The translations under genes were made by a program, and so were the position numbers. Of a stretch of 64,000 nucleotides of DNA, positions 1-7,411 are shown piece after piece. Origin of the DNA: JANMJD01 sp963828405 (lineage in GTDB: Bacteria > Actinomycetota > Acidimicrobiia > Acidimicrobiales > Ilumatobacteraceae); contig CAWHEG010000031.1 in assembly GCA_963828405.1 (NCBI GenBank), forward strand, positions 1,922,001-1,986,000. Direction: 5' to 3'. Numbering within the stretch: the stretch's first letter is position 1; every line of letters begins with the position of its first letter. Below the pieces are notes generated by a model. That model saw only the letters and a list, made by a program, of their open reading frames with translations. It had not been told where the DNA came from and made no database searches.

Positions 1-206
1 GTGAGGAGTGGTTGGGCGTCGGCCCCGACCGTTGCGGGCGGGTCGACCGCCACTCAGGTTACCGATCCGCCACGCCGACGAATTCGATGGGGAGGACCGC
101 GGGATCGACCTGACCGGGGAGCACGCAGGACACGAACCTTCGCAGGGGATCGAGGCGGGTCGGCCACGCACATCGGCGGCGTCCGGCTGGAACATGCCGT
201 CTGCCG

Positions 207-282
207 TGGAGCCCAGAGTGGGAATCGAACCCACGACCTGCTCATTACGAGTGAGCTGCTCTACCGACTGAGCCATCTGGGC
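207..282 (-). tRNA. tRNA-Thr (anticodon CGT)
   Basis: Threonine tRNA reading ACG codons. On the minus strand it folds as a complete cloverleaf: acceptor stem GCCCAGA/TCTGGGC, D arm GCTC/GAGC with loop AGTCGGTA, anticodon stem GCTCA/TGAGC with loop CTCGTAA (anticodon CGT), a five-base variable loop, and T arm GTGGG/CCCAC with loop TTCGATT. The discriminator is T and is followed by CCA in the DNA (positions 209-207), so the 3' end is encoded rather than added. It stands alone, divergent from the superoxide dismutase gene. Confidence 0.97.
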
Positions 283-291
283 GGCTGCACG

Positions 292-297
292 AGTCTA
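292..297 (-). promoter_or_regulatory. -10 box of the tRNA-Thr promoter
   Basis: TAGACT on the minus strand ends nine bases before the mature 5' end of tRNA-Thr, so transcription would start almost at the mature end. No good -35 is visible. Confidence 0.6.
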
Positions 298-336
298 GCC
301 AGGCGACCGCCGGTCGGGCACGTCGGATGCGCCGCC

Positions 337-342
337 TACATT
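337..342 (+). promoter_or_regulatory. -10 box of the superoxide dismutase promoter
   Basis: TACATT lies 23 bases upstream of the ATG at 366, leaving room for the AAGGAG ribosome binding site at 354-359. This gene therefore has a short conventional leader, unlike many genes in the window. Confidence 0.5.
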
Positions 343-365
343 GGGAGCGAGCCAAGGAGTCTGCG

Positions 366-980
366 ATGCCCTACACCCTGCCCGATCTGGCCTACGACCC
401 CGGTGCCCTCGAGCCCCATCTCGACGCCAGGATCGTCGAACTCCACCACGGCAAGCACCACGCCGCCTACGTCGCCGCCGCCAATGCCACTCTCGACAAG
501 CTCGCCGACGCCCGGGCGAACGATCGCTGGGACGCCATCGTCGGGTTGGAGAAGAGCCTGGCCTTCAACCTCGGCGGCCACGTCCTGCACAGCATGTACT
601 GGACCAACCTGTCACCGCACGGCGGTGGCGAGCCCGGTGGAGCGATCGCTGAGGCGATCGGCATCTCGTTCGGCTCGTTCGCCGGGTTCAAGGCGCAGTT
701 CACCCAGGCGGCCGTCACCGCCCAGGGCTCGGGTTGGGGACTGCTCACCTACGAGCCGCTCGGGGGCCGCCTGATCGTCGAACAACTCGAGGTCCATCAC
801 GAGTCGACGGTGCTCGGCGGGGTGCCAATCCTGGCCATCGACGTCTGGGAGCACGCCTACTACCTGCAGTACGAGAATCGCCGGGCCGACTACGTCGCCG
901 CCATCTGGAACCTCGTCGACTGGTCGGATGTCACCGCCCGCTGGACGGTGGCGACATCGGGGGCACGGCTCAGCCCGTAG
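366..980 (+). CDS. sodA: Superoxide dismutase (Fe/Mn family)
   Basis: Converts superoxide to oxygen and hydrogen peroxide in the cytoplasm using one Fe or Mn ion. The 204-residue length is normal for the family. The four metal ligands are visible: His27 (in the HHGKHH run), His75 (before SMYW), Asp159 and His163 (DVWEHAYY). The residue that tunes metal preference is His (VHHESTVLG, His145 region), as in mycobacterial SodA, rather than Gln as in the E. coli enzymes, so the metal cannot be assigned from sequence alone. The ATG at 366 follows an AAGGAG ribosome binding site with seven-base spacing. A 7-bp hairpin begins at the stop codon. Confidence 0.95.
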   Translation: MPYTLPDLAYDPGALEPHLDARIVELHHGKHHAAYVAAANATLDKLADARANDRWDAIVGLEKSLAFNLGGHVLHSMYWTNLSPHGGGEPGGAIAEAIGISFGSFAGFKAQFTQAAVTAQGSGWGLLTYEPLGGRLIVEQLEVHHESTVLGGVPILAIDVWEHAYYLQYENRRADYVAAIWNLVDWSDVTARWTVATSGARLSP

Positions 981-1001
981 CGCAACGGTCGTCATTGCGC
1001 T
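979..1001 (+). terminator. Hairpin at the end of the superoxide dismutase gene
   Basis: AGCGCAA pairs perfectly with TTGCGCT across a nine-base loop, beginning inside the stop codon. There is no following T-run, so it may be a weak terminator or a 3'-end stabiliser. Confidence 0.35.
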
Positions 1002-1057
1002 CGGCCCGGTCGCTGCGGGTGTGGCCGTTGCGGGCGTGGGCGTGGCACGCTGCGGGC

Positions 1058-1315
1058 ATGCGCCGCTCGATCGATGACTACCCCTTCGCCCCCGAGGACC
1101 TTCCGCCGGGGGCCGAGGATGCCGCACGGCTGTCCTGGGCGGTGGCGATCAGCGACGACTACGACGACGCCGGACCACGGGTCGTGCTGACCGTCGAGGA
1201 GTTCGGCCGTCCCGGTACCGGCCTGGCCGCCCACCTCGGTCCCGTGCACGCCCGGCGGCTGCGCACGGCCCTGCGTGACGCGCTGCGCGAGATCGGCGAG
1301 GACCCCGGCGCCTGA
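1058..1315 (+). CDS. Small hypothetical protein (85 aa)
   Basis: I do not recognise this protein. It is 85 residues and acidic in its first two thirds (EDLPPGAEDAARLSW, ISDDYDDAG), with a basic, helical C-terminus (RRLRTALRDALREIGED). There is no signal peptide, membrane segment or obvious metal motif. The ATG at 1058 is the first in a frame with strong codon bias. No clear ribosome binding site is visible. The middle (VVLTVEEFGRPGTGLAAHL) reads like a beta strand followed by a helix. It lies between sodA and the sulfite reductase in the same direction; no function is proposed. Confidence 0.6.
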   Translation: MRRSIDDYPFAPEDLPPGAEDAARLSWAVAISDDYDDAGPRVVLTVEEFGRPGTGLAAHLGPVHARRLRTALRDALREIGEDPGA

Positions 1316-1355
1316 CCGGCCGTTTCATTGGCCGAAGTCGGTGAAAGACGGTAAA

Positions 1356-1374
1356 GTTGATCGGAGTAGTCGGA
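1356..1374 (+). promoter_or_regulatory. Sulfur-gene regulatory motif upstream of the sulfite reductase
   Basis: TTGATCGGAGTAGTCGG at 1357-1373 matches 16 of 17 bases with the element at 5890-5906 between the sirohaem dehydrogenase and cysH genes. A possible -10 (TAAAGT, 1352-1357) overlaps its left end, which would place the element at the transcription start and suits a repressor site. The identity of the binding protein is unknown; a Rrf2-family (CymR/IscR-like) regulator is one possibility. Confidence 0.6.
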
Positions 1375-1393
1375 TTTAGCCGAGGAGGCCACC

Positions 1394-3184
1394 GTGGCGA
1401 TCACCCCGATCATCCCCGCTCCACGCGACCTCGATGCCGAGCAGCAGCGCGACATCGAACGCTTCGAGCGGGCCATCGAGCAGTACCTCGCCGGTGAGAT
1501 CGACGAGGACGTGTTCCGCGTGATGCGCCTCAACAACGGCATCTACGGCCAGCGTCAGGGCGGGACCAACCAGATGGTCCGGATCAAGCTGCCGGCCGGC
1601 ACGATCACCCCCGAGCAGCTCGACATGATGGGCCACCTCGCCGAGACCTACTCACGGGGCTGGGGACACATCACCACCCGCCAGAACGTCCAGGTCCACT
1701 ACGTCGAGCTGACCCGGGTGCCCGAGGTGATGCGCCACCTCGCCGCCGTCGGCCTGACCAGCCGGGAGGCGTGCGGCGACACGGTCCGCAATGTGATGGC
1801 CTGTCACCTGGCCGGCGCCTGCCCGCACGAGCACCTCGACGTGACCCCCTGGGCCGAGGCGACCTTCCGCCACTTCGTGCGCAACCCGCTCGGTCAGCGG
1901 TTGCCCCGCAAGTTCAAGGTCAACTTCTCGGGCTGTGCCACCGACTGCGGCCAGGCGATGTTCAACGACGTCGGGGTGATCGCCACGACCCGCACGCTCG
2001 ACGACGGCTCCACCGAGGCGGGCTTCCGCATCTACATCGCCGGTGGGCTCGGGGCCACCCCGCACCCGGCCCTGGCGTTGGAGGAGTTCACCGCCCGCGA
2101 GGACCTGATGCCGACGATCGAGGCGGCGTTACGGGTGTTCGACCAGGCCGGCAACCGTGACAACAAGCTGCGCGCCCGGATGAAGTGGCTGGTCGACACC
2201 CTCGGCATCGACGAGGTCCGCCGCCGGGTGCTCAAGGTGCGACGCACGCTGCCGGCGTCCTCGTCGTGGCCCGGTGGCATCCCCGAGGTCGTCCAGAAGC
2301 AGGGTGACGCCCCCGCCGGGCGCTCGACGATCGTCGCTCCCACCGCCGTCGGCCAGGGCGTCCCCGTCTCGCTCACCCCGAGCGAACCGTACGGTCGCTG
2401 GGTGGCCACCAGCGTGATCCGCGGCGTGGCCAACGGCTCGGTGTCGGCCGTCGCCTACGCCGCGCTCGGTGACATCACCGCCGCGCAGTTCCGTGCGCTG
2501 GCCTCGATCCAGCGTGAGCTCGGCGCCGACGTGCGGCTGTCCAACCGCCAGAACGTCGTCTTCCGCGGGCTGGCCGAGGGGCAGCTGCCGCTGCTCCACG
2601 CCCGGCTCGAGGCCATCTCGATGGCCCGCCCGGGGGCCGAACTGGCCCGCGACGTCGTCGCCTGCCCGGGCGCCGACACGTGCAACATCGCCGTCACCCA
2701 GTCGCGGGGCCTGGCCAAGGCGATCGGCGACCGCCTCGAGGAGGAGGGCCTGGCCGAGGTCGGCGGTGTGCGGATCAACATCTCGGGCTGCACCAACTCG
2801 TGCGGTCAGCACCACATCGCCGACATCGGCTTCATGGGGGCAGAGCGCCGGGCCCACGGTCGGGCCGCTCCCGGGTACCAGATGCTCCTCGGCGGATACG
2901 TCGGCCAGGAGCAGATCCACTTCGGCGACAAGGCCCTCCGGCTCCCGGCGAAGGCAGCGCCCGAGGCCGCCGTGCGGGTCATCCGCCGCTTCGCCGACGA
3001 GCGTACGGCCGGGGAGCCGTTCCGCTCCTGGATGGACCGCTCGGGCGGCGCCACGGTGATCGCCGAGGCGCTGCGCGAGCTCGACGTGTTCCCGTCGCCC
3101 GACGAGGCCCCGGAGTTCTACGCCGACTACGACGAGACCGGGCCCTTCGTCGCCGCGGTCGGCGAATCGGAGTGTGCGGTCTGA
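1394..3184 (+). CDS. sir: Sirohaem-dependent sulfite (or nitrite) reductase
   Basis: Six-electron reductase taking sulfite to sulfide (or nitrite to ammonia) from ferredoxin-type donors, with a coupled sirohaem and [4Fe-4S] centre. The 596-residue protein shows the duplicated ferredoxin-like and catalytic halves of the family. The cluster cysteines are visible as Cys424 and Cys430 (CPGADTC), then Cys466 and Cys470 (SGCTNSCG). Sulfite use is favoured by the neighbours: cysH and two sirohaem synthesis genes lie within 4 kb, and both groups share an upstream motif. The GTG start at 1394 follows a strong GAGGAGG site. The stop overlaps the next gene, suggesting a two-gene operon. Sequence alone does not exclude nitrite as substrate. 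Confidence 0.9.
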   Translation: MAITPIIPAPRDLDAEQQRDIERFERAIEQYLAGEIDEDVFRVMRLNNGIYGQRQGGTNQMVRIKLPAGTITPEQLDMMGHLAETYSRGWGHITTRQNVQVHYVELTRVPEVMRHLAAVGLTSREACGDTVRNVMACHLAGACPHEHLDVTPWAEATFRHFVRNPLGQRLPRKFKVNFSGCATDCGQAMFNDVGVIATTRTLDDGSTEAGFRIYIAGGLGATPHPALALEEFTAREDLMPTIEAALRVFDQAGNRDNKLRARMKWLVDTLGIDEVRRRVLKVRRTLPASSSWPGGIPEVVQKQGDAPAGRSTIVAPTAVGQGVPVSLTPSEPYGRWVATSVIRGVANGSVSAVAYAALGDITAAQFRALASIQRELGADVRLSNRQNVVFRGLAEGQLPLLHARLEAISMARPGAELARDVVACPGADTCNIAVTQSRGLAKAIGDRLEEEGLAEVGGVRINISGCTNSCGQHHIADIGFMGAERRAHGRAAPGYQMLLGGYVGQEQIHFGDKALRLPAKAAPEAAVRVIRRFADERTAGEPFRSWMDRSGGATVIAEALRELDVFPSPDEAPEFYADYDETGPFVAAVGESECAV

Positions 3185-3825
3185 GCGACGTTCTCGCTGC
3201 GGCCCTGGCGGCGATCGACGCGGCCAACGCTGCCGATCCCGGGCGTGTCGTCGTGCGCGGTGAGGAGCTGCCGCTGGCCCTCGCCCACGGGAGGCTGGCC
3301 GACCTATGGGTGCAACGGCTGGTGCCGGGCGCTGGCGACGAGCTGCGCCTCGCCGCCCGCGCCCACCATCTGCGGCGCTGGGAGGTGCCCCGGACGGACT
3401 ATCCGAGTGGGCGCCCGGGCTACCTGCGGTGGCGTCGTGACCAGAAGATCCGCCACGCCGCCGATGTCGAGGCGTTGCTGGTGGCCGCCGGTGTCGACCG
3501 CTCGACGATCGCCCGCGTGCAGCGGCTGATCCGGCGCGACGACCTGGCCACCGACGCCGGGGCCATGGCCGTCGAGGATGCCGCCTGCCTGGTGTTCCTC
3601 GAGACGCAGCTCGCCTCGGTGGCCGAACGGATGGACGCCGGGCGGCTGGCCGTGGTGATCGGCAAGACGGCGGCGAAGATGACGCCCGCCGGCCTCGCGC
3701 TCGTCGCCGAGCTGCCCATCGGCGAGAGCGAGCGCGCCCTGATCGCCGCCGCGCTCGCCGGCGGGAGGCCGCCCGACCGAGCGACCCCGGCCGTGGACCG
3801 GGTCACCGCCGGCGAGGTACCGTGA
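3172..3825 (+). CDS. DUF4202 family protein
   Basis: A 217-residue soluble protein of the DUF4202 family, whose members I know as frequent neighbours of sirohaem nitrite/sulfite reductases. The biochemical function is unknown. Visible features are a His/Arg-rich region (RAHHLRRWEVPR, YLRWRRDQKIRHAADV) and a second helical region with DAACLVFLETQL. This His-rich, all-helical layout faintly recalls HD-type hydrolase folds, but I cannot assign a catalytic role. The only plausible start is GTG at 3172, 13 bases inside the end of the reductase gene, so translation is probably coupled. The two proteins likely act in the same pathway (inferred from context). Confidence 0.8.
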   Translation: MCGLSDVLAAALAAIDAANAADPGRVVVRGEELPLALAHGRLADLWVQRLVPGAGDELRLAARAHHLRRWEVPRTDYPSGRPGYLRWRRDQKIRHAADVEALLVAAGVDRSTIARVQRLIRRDDLATDAGAMAVEDAACLVFLETQLASVAERMDAGRLAVVIGKTAAKMTPAGLALVAELPIGESERALIAAALAGGRPPDRATPAVDRVTAGEVP

Positions 3826-3895
3826 CGACGTGACGGGCCCCTCGTCGGGATCCTCCGCTCGTCCGAATCCCCGCCCCTCGAAACCGGGAGACGCC

Positions 3896-5275
3896 ATGAC
3901 CGCCACCGATGCCCGACCCCAATCCCGCTACCTGGCCGGCAACTACGGCCCGGTCGCCGACGAGGTGACCGCCTTCGATTTGCCGGTGATCGGCGAGTTG
4001 CCCGCCGAACTCGCCGGCCGGTACCTGCGCAACGGCCCCAACCCGATGAGCGCGGTCGACCCCGCCTCGCACCACTGGTTCGTCGGCGACGGCATGGTCC
4101 ACGGGGTGCGCCTGCGCGACGGGCGAGCCGAGTGGTACCGCAACCGTTACGTCGGCAGCTCGTCGGTCCAGGCCCGCCGGGGACTACCGGACATCGGCGG
4201 GCGCAACTGGAACGGCTCGGTCAACGGTCCGAACACCAACGTCGGCGGCTTCGCCGGCACCACCTGGGCGATGGTCGAGGCCGGCTCGTGCCCGGTGGAG
4301 CTGACCTACGAGCTCGACACCGTCGGTCGCAACGACTTCTTCGGGACACTGCCCGGGGCGTTCACGGCCCACCCCAAGGTCGATCCCGACACGGGTGAGA
4401 TGCACGCCGTCGTCTACGCCTGGGCCGAGTGGATGGACCACGTGCAGTACGTCGTGGTCGGTACCGACGGCCGCGTGCGGCGCACCGTCGACATCCCGTT
4501 GCCGGGCATGTCGATGGTCCACGACATGTCGCTCACCGGCCGCTACGCCCTGGTCTACGACCAGCCGGTGACCGTCGACCTCGACCTGGCCTTCGCCGGC
4601 CGGTTCCCCTTCCGCTGGAACGCCGGGTACGGCAACCGGGTGGGGCTGCTGCCCCGTGAGGGTGCCGCAGGCGACATCGTCTGGGTCGAGGTGCCGCTGG
4701 GCTACTCGTTCCACCCGTTGAACGCCTACGACGCTCCCGACGGGTCGGTGGTCATCGACCTGTGCGTCTACGACCGGATGTTCGACACCGACATCCTCGG
4801 CCCGTTCGGCGACGGCATGGCCCGCCTGGAGCGATGGGTGATCCGGCCGTCGACCCGCACGATGTCGGCCACGGTCATCGACCCCTCACCCAACGAGTTC
4901 CCCCGCCACCGTGGTTCGCTCACGGCCAAGCCCTACCGCTTCGGCTACTGCGCCTCGCCCGATGTCAGCAGCGAGACCGCCGCCTGGCCGACGCTGAAGC
5001 ACGATCTGGTCACCGGGACCCGCACGATCTTCGACCACGGGCCCGGTCGGGCGGCCGGCGAGCCGGTCTTCGTCGGCCGGCCGGGCGGTACCGAGGAGGA
5101 CGACGGTTGGCTGATCACGTTCGTGCACGACCAGCCTGCCGGTTCGGCGGAACTCGTCGTGCTCGACGCCCAGGACTTCTCCCGCGGCTACGTCGCCCGC
5201 GTTCCGCTGCCTCAGCGGGTGCCCTTCGGCTTCCACGGCAACTGGGTGAGCGACCGGGCGGTGCCGCCCTCCTGA
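3896..5275 (+). CDS. Carotenoid oxygenase family protein (RPE65-like)
   Basis: Non-haem iron dioxygenase of the carotenoid/lignostilbene cleavage family, which splits a conjugated double bond to give two carbonyl products; the substrate here is unknown. The seven-bladed propeller's four iron-binding histidines are all visible, in TAHPKVDP, MVHDMSL, SFHPLNAY and GFHGNWV. Length (459 residues) is normal. ATG at 3896 has a GGGAGA ribosome binding site. An alternative GTG at 3830 lies six bases after a TACCGT -10 box and would add 22 Ser/Pro-rich residues by leaderless translation. The 3' end overlaps the convergent dehydrogenase gene by 64 bases. No carotenoid biosynthesis gene is nearby. Confidence 0.9.
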   Translation: MTATDARPQSRYLAGNYGPVADEVTAFDLPVIGELPAELAGRYLRNGPNPMSAVDPASHHWFVGDGMVHGVRLRDGRAEWYRNRYVGSSSVQARRGLPDIGGRNWNGSVNGPNTNVGGFAGTTWAMVEAGSCPVELTYELDTVGRNDFFGTLPGAFTAHPKVDPDTGEMHAVVYAWAEWMDHVQYVVVGTDGRVRRTVDIPLPGMSMVHDMSLTGRYALVYDQPVTVDLDLAFAGRFPFRWNAGYGNRVGLLPREGAAGDIVWVEVPLGYSFHPLNAYDAPDGSVVIDLCVYDRMFDTDILGPFGDGMARLERWVIRPSTRTMSATVIDPSPNEFPRHRGSLTAKPYRFGYCASPDVSSETAAWPTLKHDLVTGTRTIFDHGPGRAAGEPVFVGRPGGTEEDDGWLITFVHDQPAGSAELVVLDAQDFSRGYVARVPLPQRVPFGFHGNWVSDRAVPPS

Positions 5276-5865
5276 GGCTCGCCACCGGCGGGCTCGGCGG
5301 TGACGAGGGCCGCGGCGTCCAAGGCGGCACGGATCCGCCCGCTCCAGTCGATCGTCTCGGTCGACTCGCCGGCGGCGCGGATCCCGGCCCGCTGCCGGGC
5401 CAGATCCTCGGCAGCCCGGTCCACGCCGGCAGGGAGTGCGGCGGCCAGTTCGTCGCGCAGCCAACCGGCCAGGGCCGGGCTGCGGCCGTCGGTGGAGACG
5501 GCGAGGGTGACCGCTCCGCGCCGCTCCACGGCGGGCAGCGTGAAGCTGCAGTTGGCCGGATCGTCGGCCGAGTTGACCCACACCCCGTTGGTGGTGGCAT
5601 CGTCGGCCACCTGGCGGTCGACGTCGGCGACGCCCGTCGCCGTCATCACCAGCCGGTACCCGGCCGCCTCGCCCGCTCGGTAGCCGCGGCGCTCGAGGCG
5701 GGCCGGTGAGGCGGCGATCTCGGCGACGAGGCTCGGGGCGACCACGGTCACCACCGCTCCGGCGGCGAGCAGGCCCTCGAGCTTGCGGGCGGCGATCGGT
5801 CCGCCACCGACGAGGAGGACTGCGACCCCGTCGAGTCGGAGCATCACGGGGTAGGAAGGCGCCAT
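5212..5865 (-). CDS. Precorrin-2 dehydrogenase / sirohydrochlorin ferrochelatase (Met8/CysG N-domain)
   Basis: Completes sirohaem synthesis: NAD-dependent oxidation of precorrin-2 to sirohydrochlorin, then iron insertion. The 217-residue protein has the N-terminal Rossmann motif VLLVGGGPIAARK, the SADDPANCSFTLPA segment typical of the family, and the helical tail of the chelatase part. It supplies cofactor for the sulfite reductase, with the separate methyltransferase gene at 6675 doing the preceding steps. It is transcribed divergently from cysH. A TAGACT -10 box ends six bases before its ATG, so the mRNA is probably leaderless. Its last 64 bases are antisense to the end of the carotenoid oxygenase gene. 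Confidence 0.9.
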   Translation of the reverse strand: MAPSYPVMLRLDGVAVLLVGGGPIAARKLEGLLAAGAVVTVVAPSLVAEIAASPARLERRGYRAGEAAGYRLVMTATGVADVDRQVADDATTNGVWVNSADDPANCSFTLPAVERRGAVTLAVSTDGRSPALAGWLRDELAAALPAGVDRAAEDLARQRAGIRAAGESTETIDWSGRIRAALDAAALVTAEPAGGEPQEGGTARSLTQLPWKPKGTR

Positions 5866-5871
5866 CCCGCC

Positions 5872-5877
5872 AGTCTA
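5872..5877 (-). promoter_or_regulatory. -10 box of the sirohaem dehydrogenase promoter (leaderless)
   Basis: TAGACT on the minus strand, six bases (GGCGGG) before the ATG at 5865. It is the left-facing member of a divergent promoter pair. Confidence 0.65.
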
Positions 5878-5888
5878 ATGACGCAAAA

Positions 5889-5912
5889 CTTGATCGGAAT
5901 AGTCGGGAATTG
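5889..5912. promoter_or_regulatory. Sulfur-gene regulatory motif between divergent promoters
   Basis: TTGATCGGAATAGTCGG (5890-5906) repeats the element found upstream of the sulfite reductase with one mismatch. It lies between two outward-facing -10 boxes (5872-5877 minus, 5915-5920 plus), so one bound protein could control both sirohaem synthesis and sulfate reduction. Confidence 0.65.
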
Positions 5913-5914
5913 GT

Positions 5915-5920
5915 TAGGAT
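5915..5920 (+). promoter_or_regulatory. -10 box of the cysH promoter (leaderless)
   Basis: TAGGAT ends six bases before the GTG start of cysH at 5927, which predicts that the transcript begins at the start codon. There is no Shine-Dalgarno sequence. Confidence 0.7.
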
Positions 5921-5926
5921 CGCGGC

Positions 5927-6598
5927 GTGCAGCTTGGACACCAACCCTCGCGCGACGAGCTCGAGTCGGCCGACGCGCTCGACATCCTTCGCTGGGCAGG
6001 CGGCCGCTTCGGTGACGGACTGGTCGTGACCTGCAGTTTCGGCGACGCCGTGATGCCCTCGTTGGTCGCTCAGGCACTGCCCGGAGCCGAGATCGTGCTG
6101 CTCGACACGAACTACCTGTTCGCCGAGACGCTGTGGTTCGCCGAGCGCGTCTGCGATCGGTTCGGCCTGCGGTTGCGTCATGTGGTCCCCGACGCCGGGG
6201 TCGGCTACGACGACATGTGGATGTTCGACACCGACTCGTGCTGCCGGCGACGCAAGGTCGAGCCGCTCGCCCGCGTCCTGTCGGGCCGCACGGCCTGGGT
6301 GACGGGGCTCCGGCGATCCGACGGCCCCTCCCGGTCGGCGACGCCGGTGGCAGCCCGTGAGCTGCAGCACGACGTGATCAAGATCAACCCGATCGCCCGG
6401 TGGACCGACGCCGACGTCGCCCGCCACACCGCCGAGCTCGACCTGCCGGTCCACCCGCTGGCCGATCGCGGCTATCCCTCGGTGGGCTGTTGGCCGTGCA
6501 CCCGCCCGGTCGGCGTCGGCGAGGACGCCCGGGCCGGGAGGTGGGCCGACAGCGCCAAGACCGAGTGCGGGCTGCACCTGTCGCCGGGGCGGGCATGA
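5927..6598 (+). CDS. cysH: Adenylyl-/phosphoadenylyl-sulfate reductase
   Basis: Reduces activated sulfate (APS or PAPS) to sulfite with thioredoxin-type electrons in assimilatory sulfate reduction. In this 223-residue protein the cysteines binding a [4Fe-4S] cluster are present: adjacent Cys105-Cys106 and Cys188-x2-Cys191 (GCWPC). The catalytic cysteine is Cys214 in ECGLH. Presence of the cluster pairs argues for APS rather than PAPS as substrate. The P-loop-like region reads TCSFGDA. The GTG start follows a TAGGAT -10 box directly. The stop overlaps a mini-ORF (ATGA) leading into cobA. No sulfate adenylyltransferase gene is in the window. Confidence 0.93.
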   Translation: MQLGHQPSRDELESADALDILRWAGGRFGDGLVVTCSFGDAVMPSLVAQALPGAEIVLLDTNYLFAETLWFAERVCDRFGLRLRHVVPDAGVGYDDMWMFDTDSCCRRRKVEPLARVLSGRTAWVTGLRRSDGPSRSATPVAARELQHDVIKINPIARWTDADVARHTAELDLPVHPLADRGYPSVGCWPCTRPVGVGEDARAGRWADSAKTECGLHLSPGRA

Positions 6599-6678
6599 GC
6601 TCGCCAGGCGACGATCGGGTCCTCGGGCGCGGCCGGGGCGTCGACACCCGCCCGAGCATCACGGGGGCCGGCAGGTGA
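6595..6678 (+). CDS. Possible 27-residue coupling ORF between cysH and cobA
   Basis: The ATG overlaps the cysH stop (ATGA at 6595) and the stop overlaps the cobA start (GTGA at 6675), so the three frames form an unbroken chain of start/stop overlaps. The peptide is Gly/Arg-rich with no recognisable motif. It may serve only to carry terminating ribosomes to cobA, or be chance in a gap of 76 bases. Confidence 0.3.
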   Translation: MSSPGDDRVLGRGRGVDTRPSITGAGR

Positions 6679-7403
6679 CCGTCTGGTTGGTCGGTGCCGG
6701 CCCGGGCGACCCCGACCTGCTCACCGTTCGGGCGGCGCGCCTGCTGGCCGGAGCCGACGTCGTCGTCCACGACGCGCTGGTCGGCGCCGGTGTGCTCGAG
6801 CTGCTCCGTCCCGACGTCGAGCTGATCGATGTCGGCAAGCGCCCGGGCCGGCCCGTGCCCCAGGAGCTGATCAACACGCTGTTGGTCCAGTTGGGCCGCA
6901 GCGGTCGCCAGGTCGTGCGGCTCAAGGGGGGCGATCCGTTCGTCTTCGGGCGGGGCGGCGAGGAGGCCCTCGCCCTCGTCGAGGCGGGGGTCGAGGTCGA
7001 GGTGGTCCCCGGCGTCTCCTCGGCGTTCGCCGCCCCGGGCGCGGCCGGGATCCCCGTCACCCACCGCGGCGTCTCGGCCGCCGTCACCGTGGTCACCGGT
7101 CACCGCCGGGCCGGTGAGCCCGATGTCGACTGGCGGGCCCTCGGACGCGTCGGGGGCACGATCGTCGTGCTGATGGGTGTCGCCCAGCGGGCGGTGATCG
7201 CCGCCGAACTGGTCGCCGGCGGCCTGTCGCCGGACACTCCGGTCGCCGCCGTGACCTCGGCCACGACCGACGGCCAAGTGGTGCTGCGCGGCACGCTCGG
7301 CGATCTCGGAGTGCTCGAGGTGCGCTCGCCGTCGACGATCGTGATCGGCGCGGTCGCTGCCTTCGACCTCGTCGGCCAACTGGCCGGAGAGCTCGGCCGC
7401 TGA
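6675..7403 (+). CDS. cobA: Uroporphyrinogen-III C-methyltransferase
   Basis: Transfers two methyl groups from S-adenosylmethionine to uroporphyrinogen III, giving precorrin-2, the branch point to sirohaem and cobalamin. The 242-residue protein is full length for the stand-alone enzyme. It has the family's N-terminal VGAGPGDPDLLT, the VVHDALV segment and the signature LKGGDPFVFGRGGEE. It lies downstream of cysH in the same direction and feeds the dehydrogenase/ferrochelatase encoded at 5212-5865, so the two separate genes replace the fused CysG of enterobacteria. The GTG start at 6675 overlaps the preceding mini-ORF's stop. It ends eight bases from the convergent amidohydrolase gene. Confidence 0.93.
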   Translation: MTVWLVGAGPGDPDLLTVRAARLLAGADVVVHDALVGAGVLELLRPDVELIDVGKRPGRPVPQELINTLLVQLGRSGRQVVRLKGGDPFVFGRGGEEALALVEAGVEVEVVPGVSSAFAAPGAAGIPVTHRGVSAAVTVVTGHRRAGEPDVDWRALGRVGGTIVVLMGVAQRAVIAAELVAGGLSPDTPVAAVTSATTDGQVVLRGTLGDLGVLEVRSPSTIVIGAVAAFDLVGQLAGELGR

Positions 7404-7411
7404 ACGAGGCG

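Noticed and set aside
59..200. Minus-strand frame ending at 59 (RFVSCVLPGQVDPAVLPIEF) that looks protein-like
   Set aside because: No usable upstream start between the tRNA and this segment; too short to support a gene.
1..774. 257-codon plus-strand ORF across the tRNA and into sodA
   Set aside because: It crosses a clear tRNA gene in antisense and shadows sodA in another frame; the composition is that of a GC-rich shadow.
4886..6577. 563-codon minus-strand ORF opposite cysH and the dehydrogenase region
   Set aside because: Shadow of three better-supported genes in other frames.
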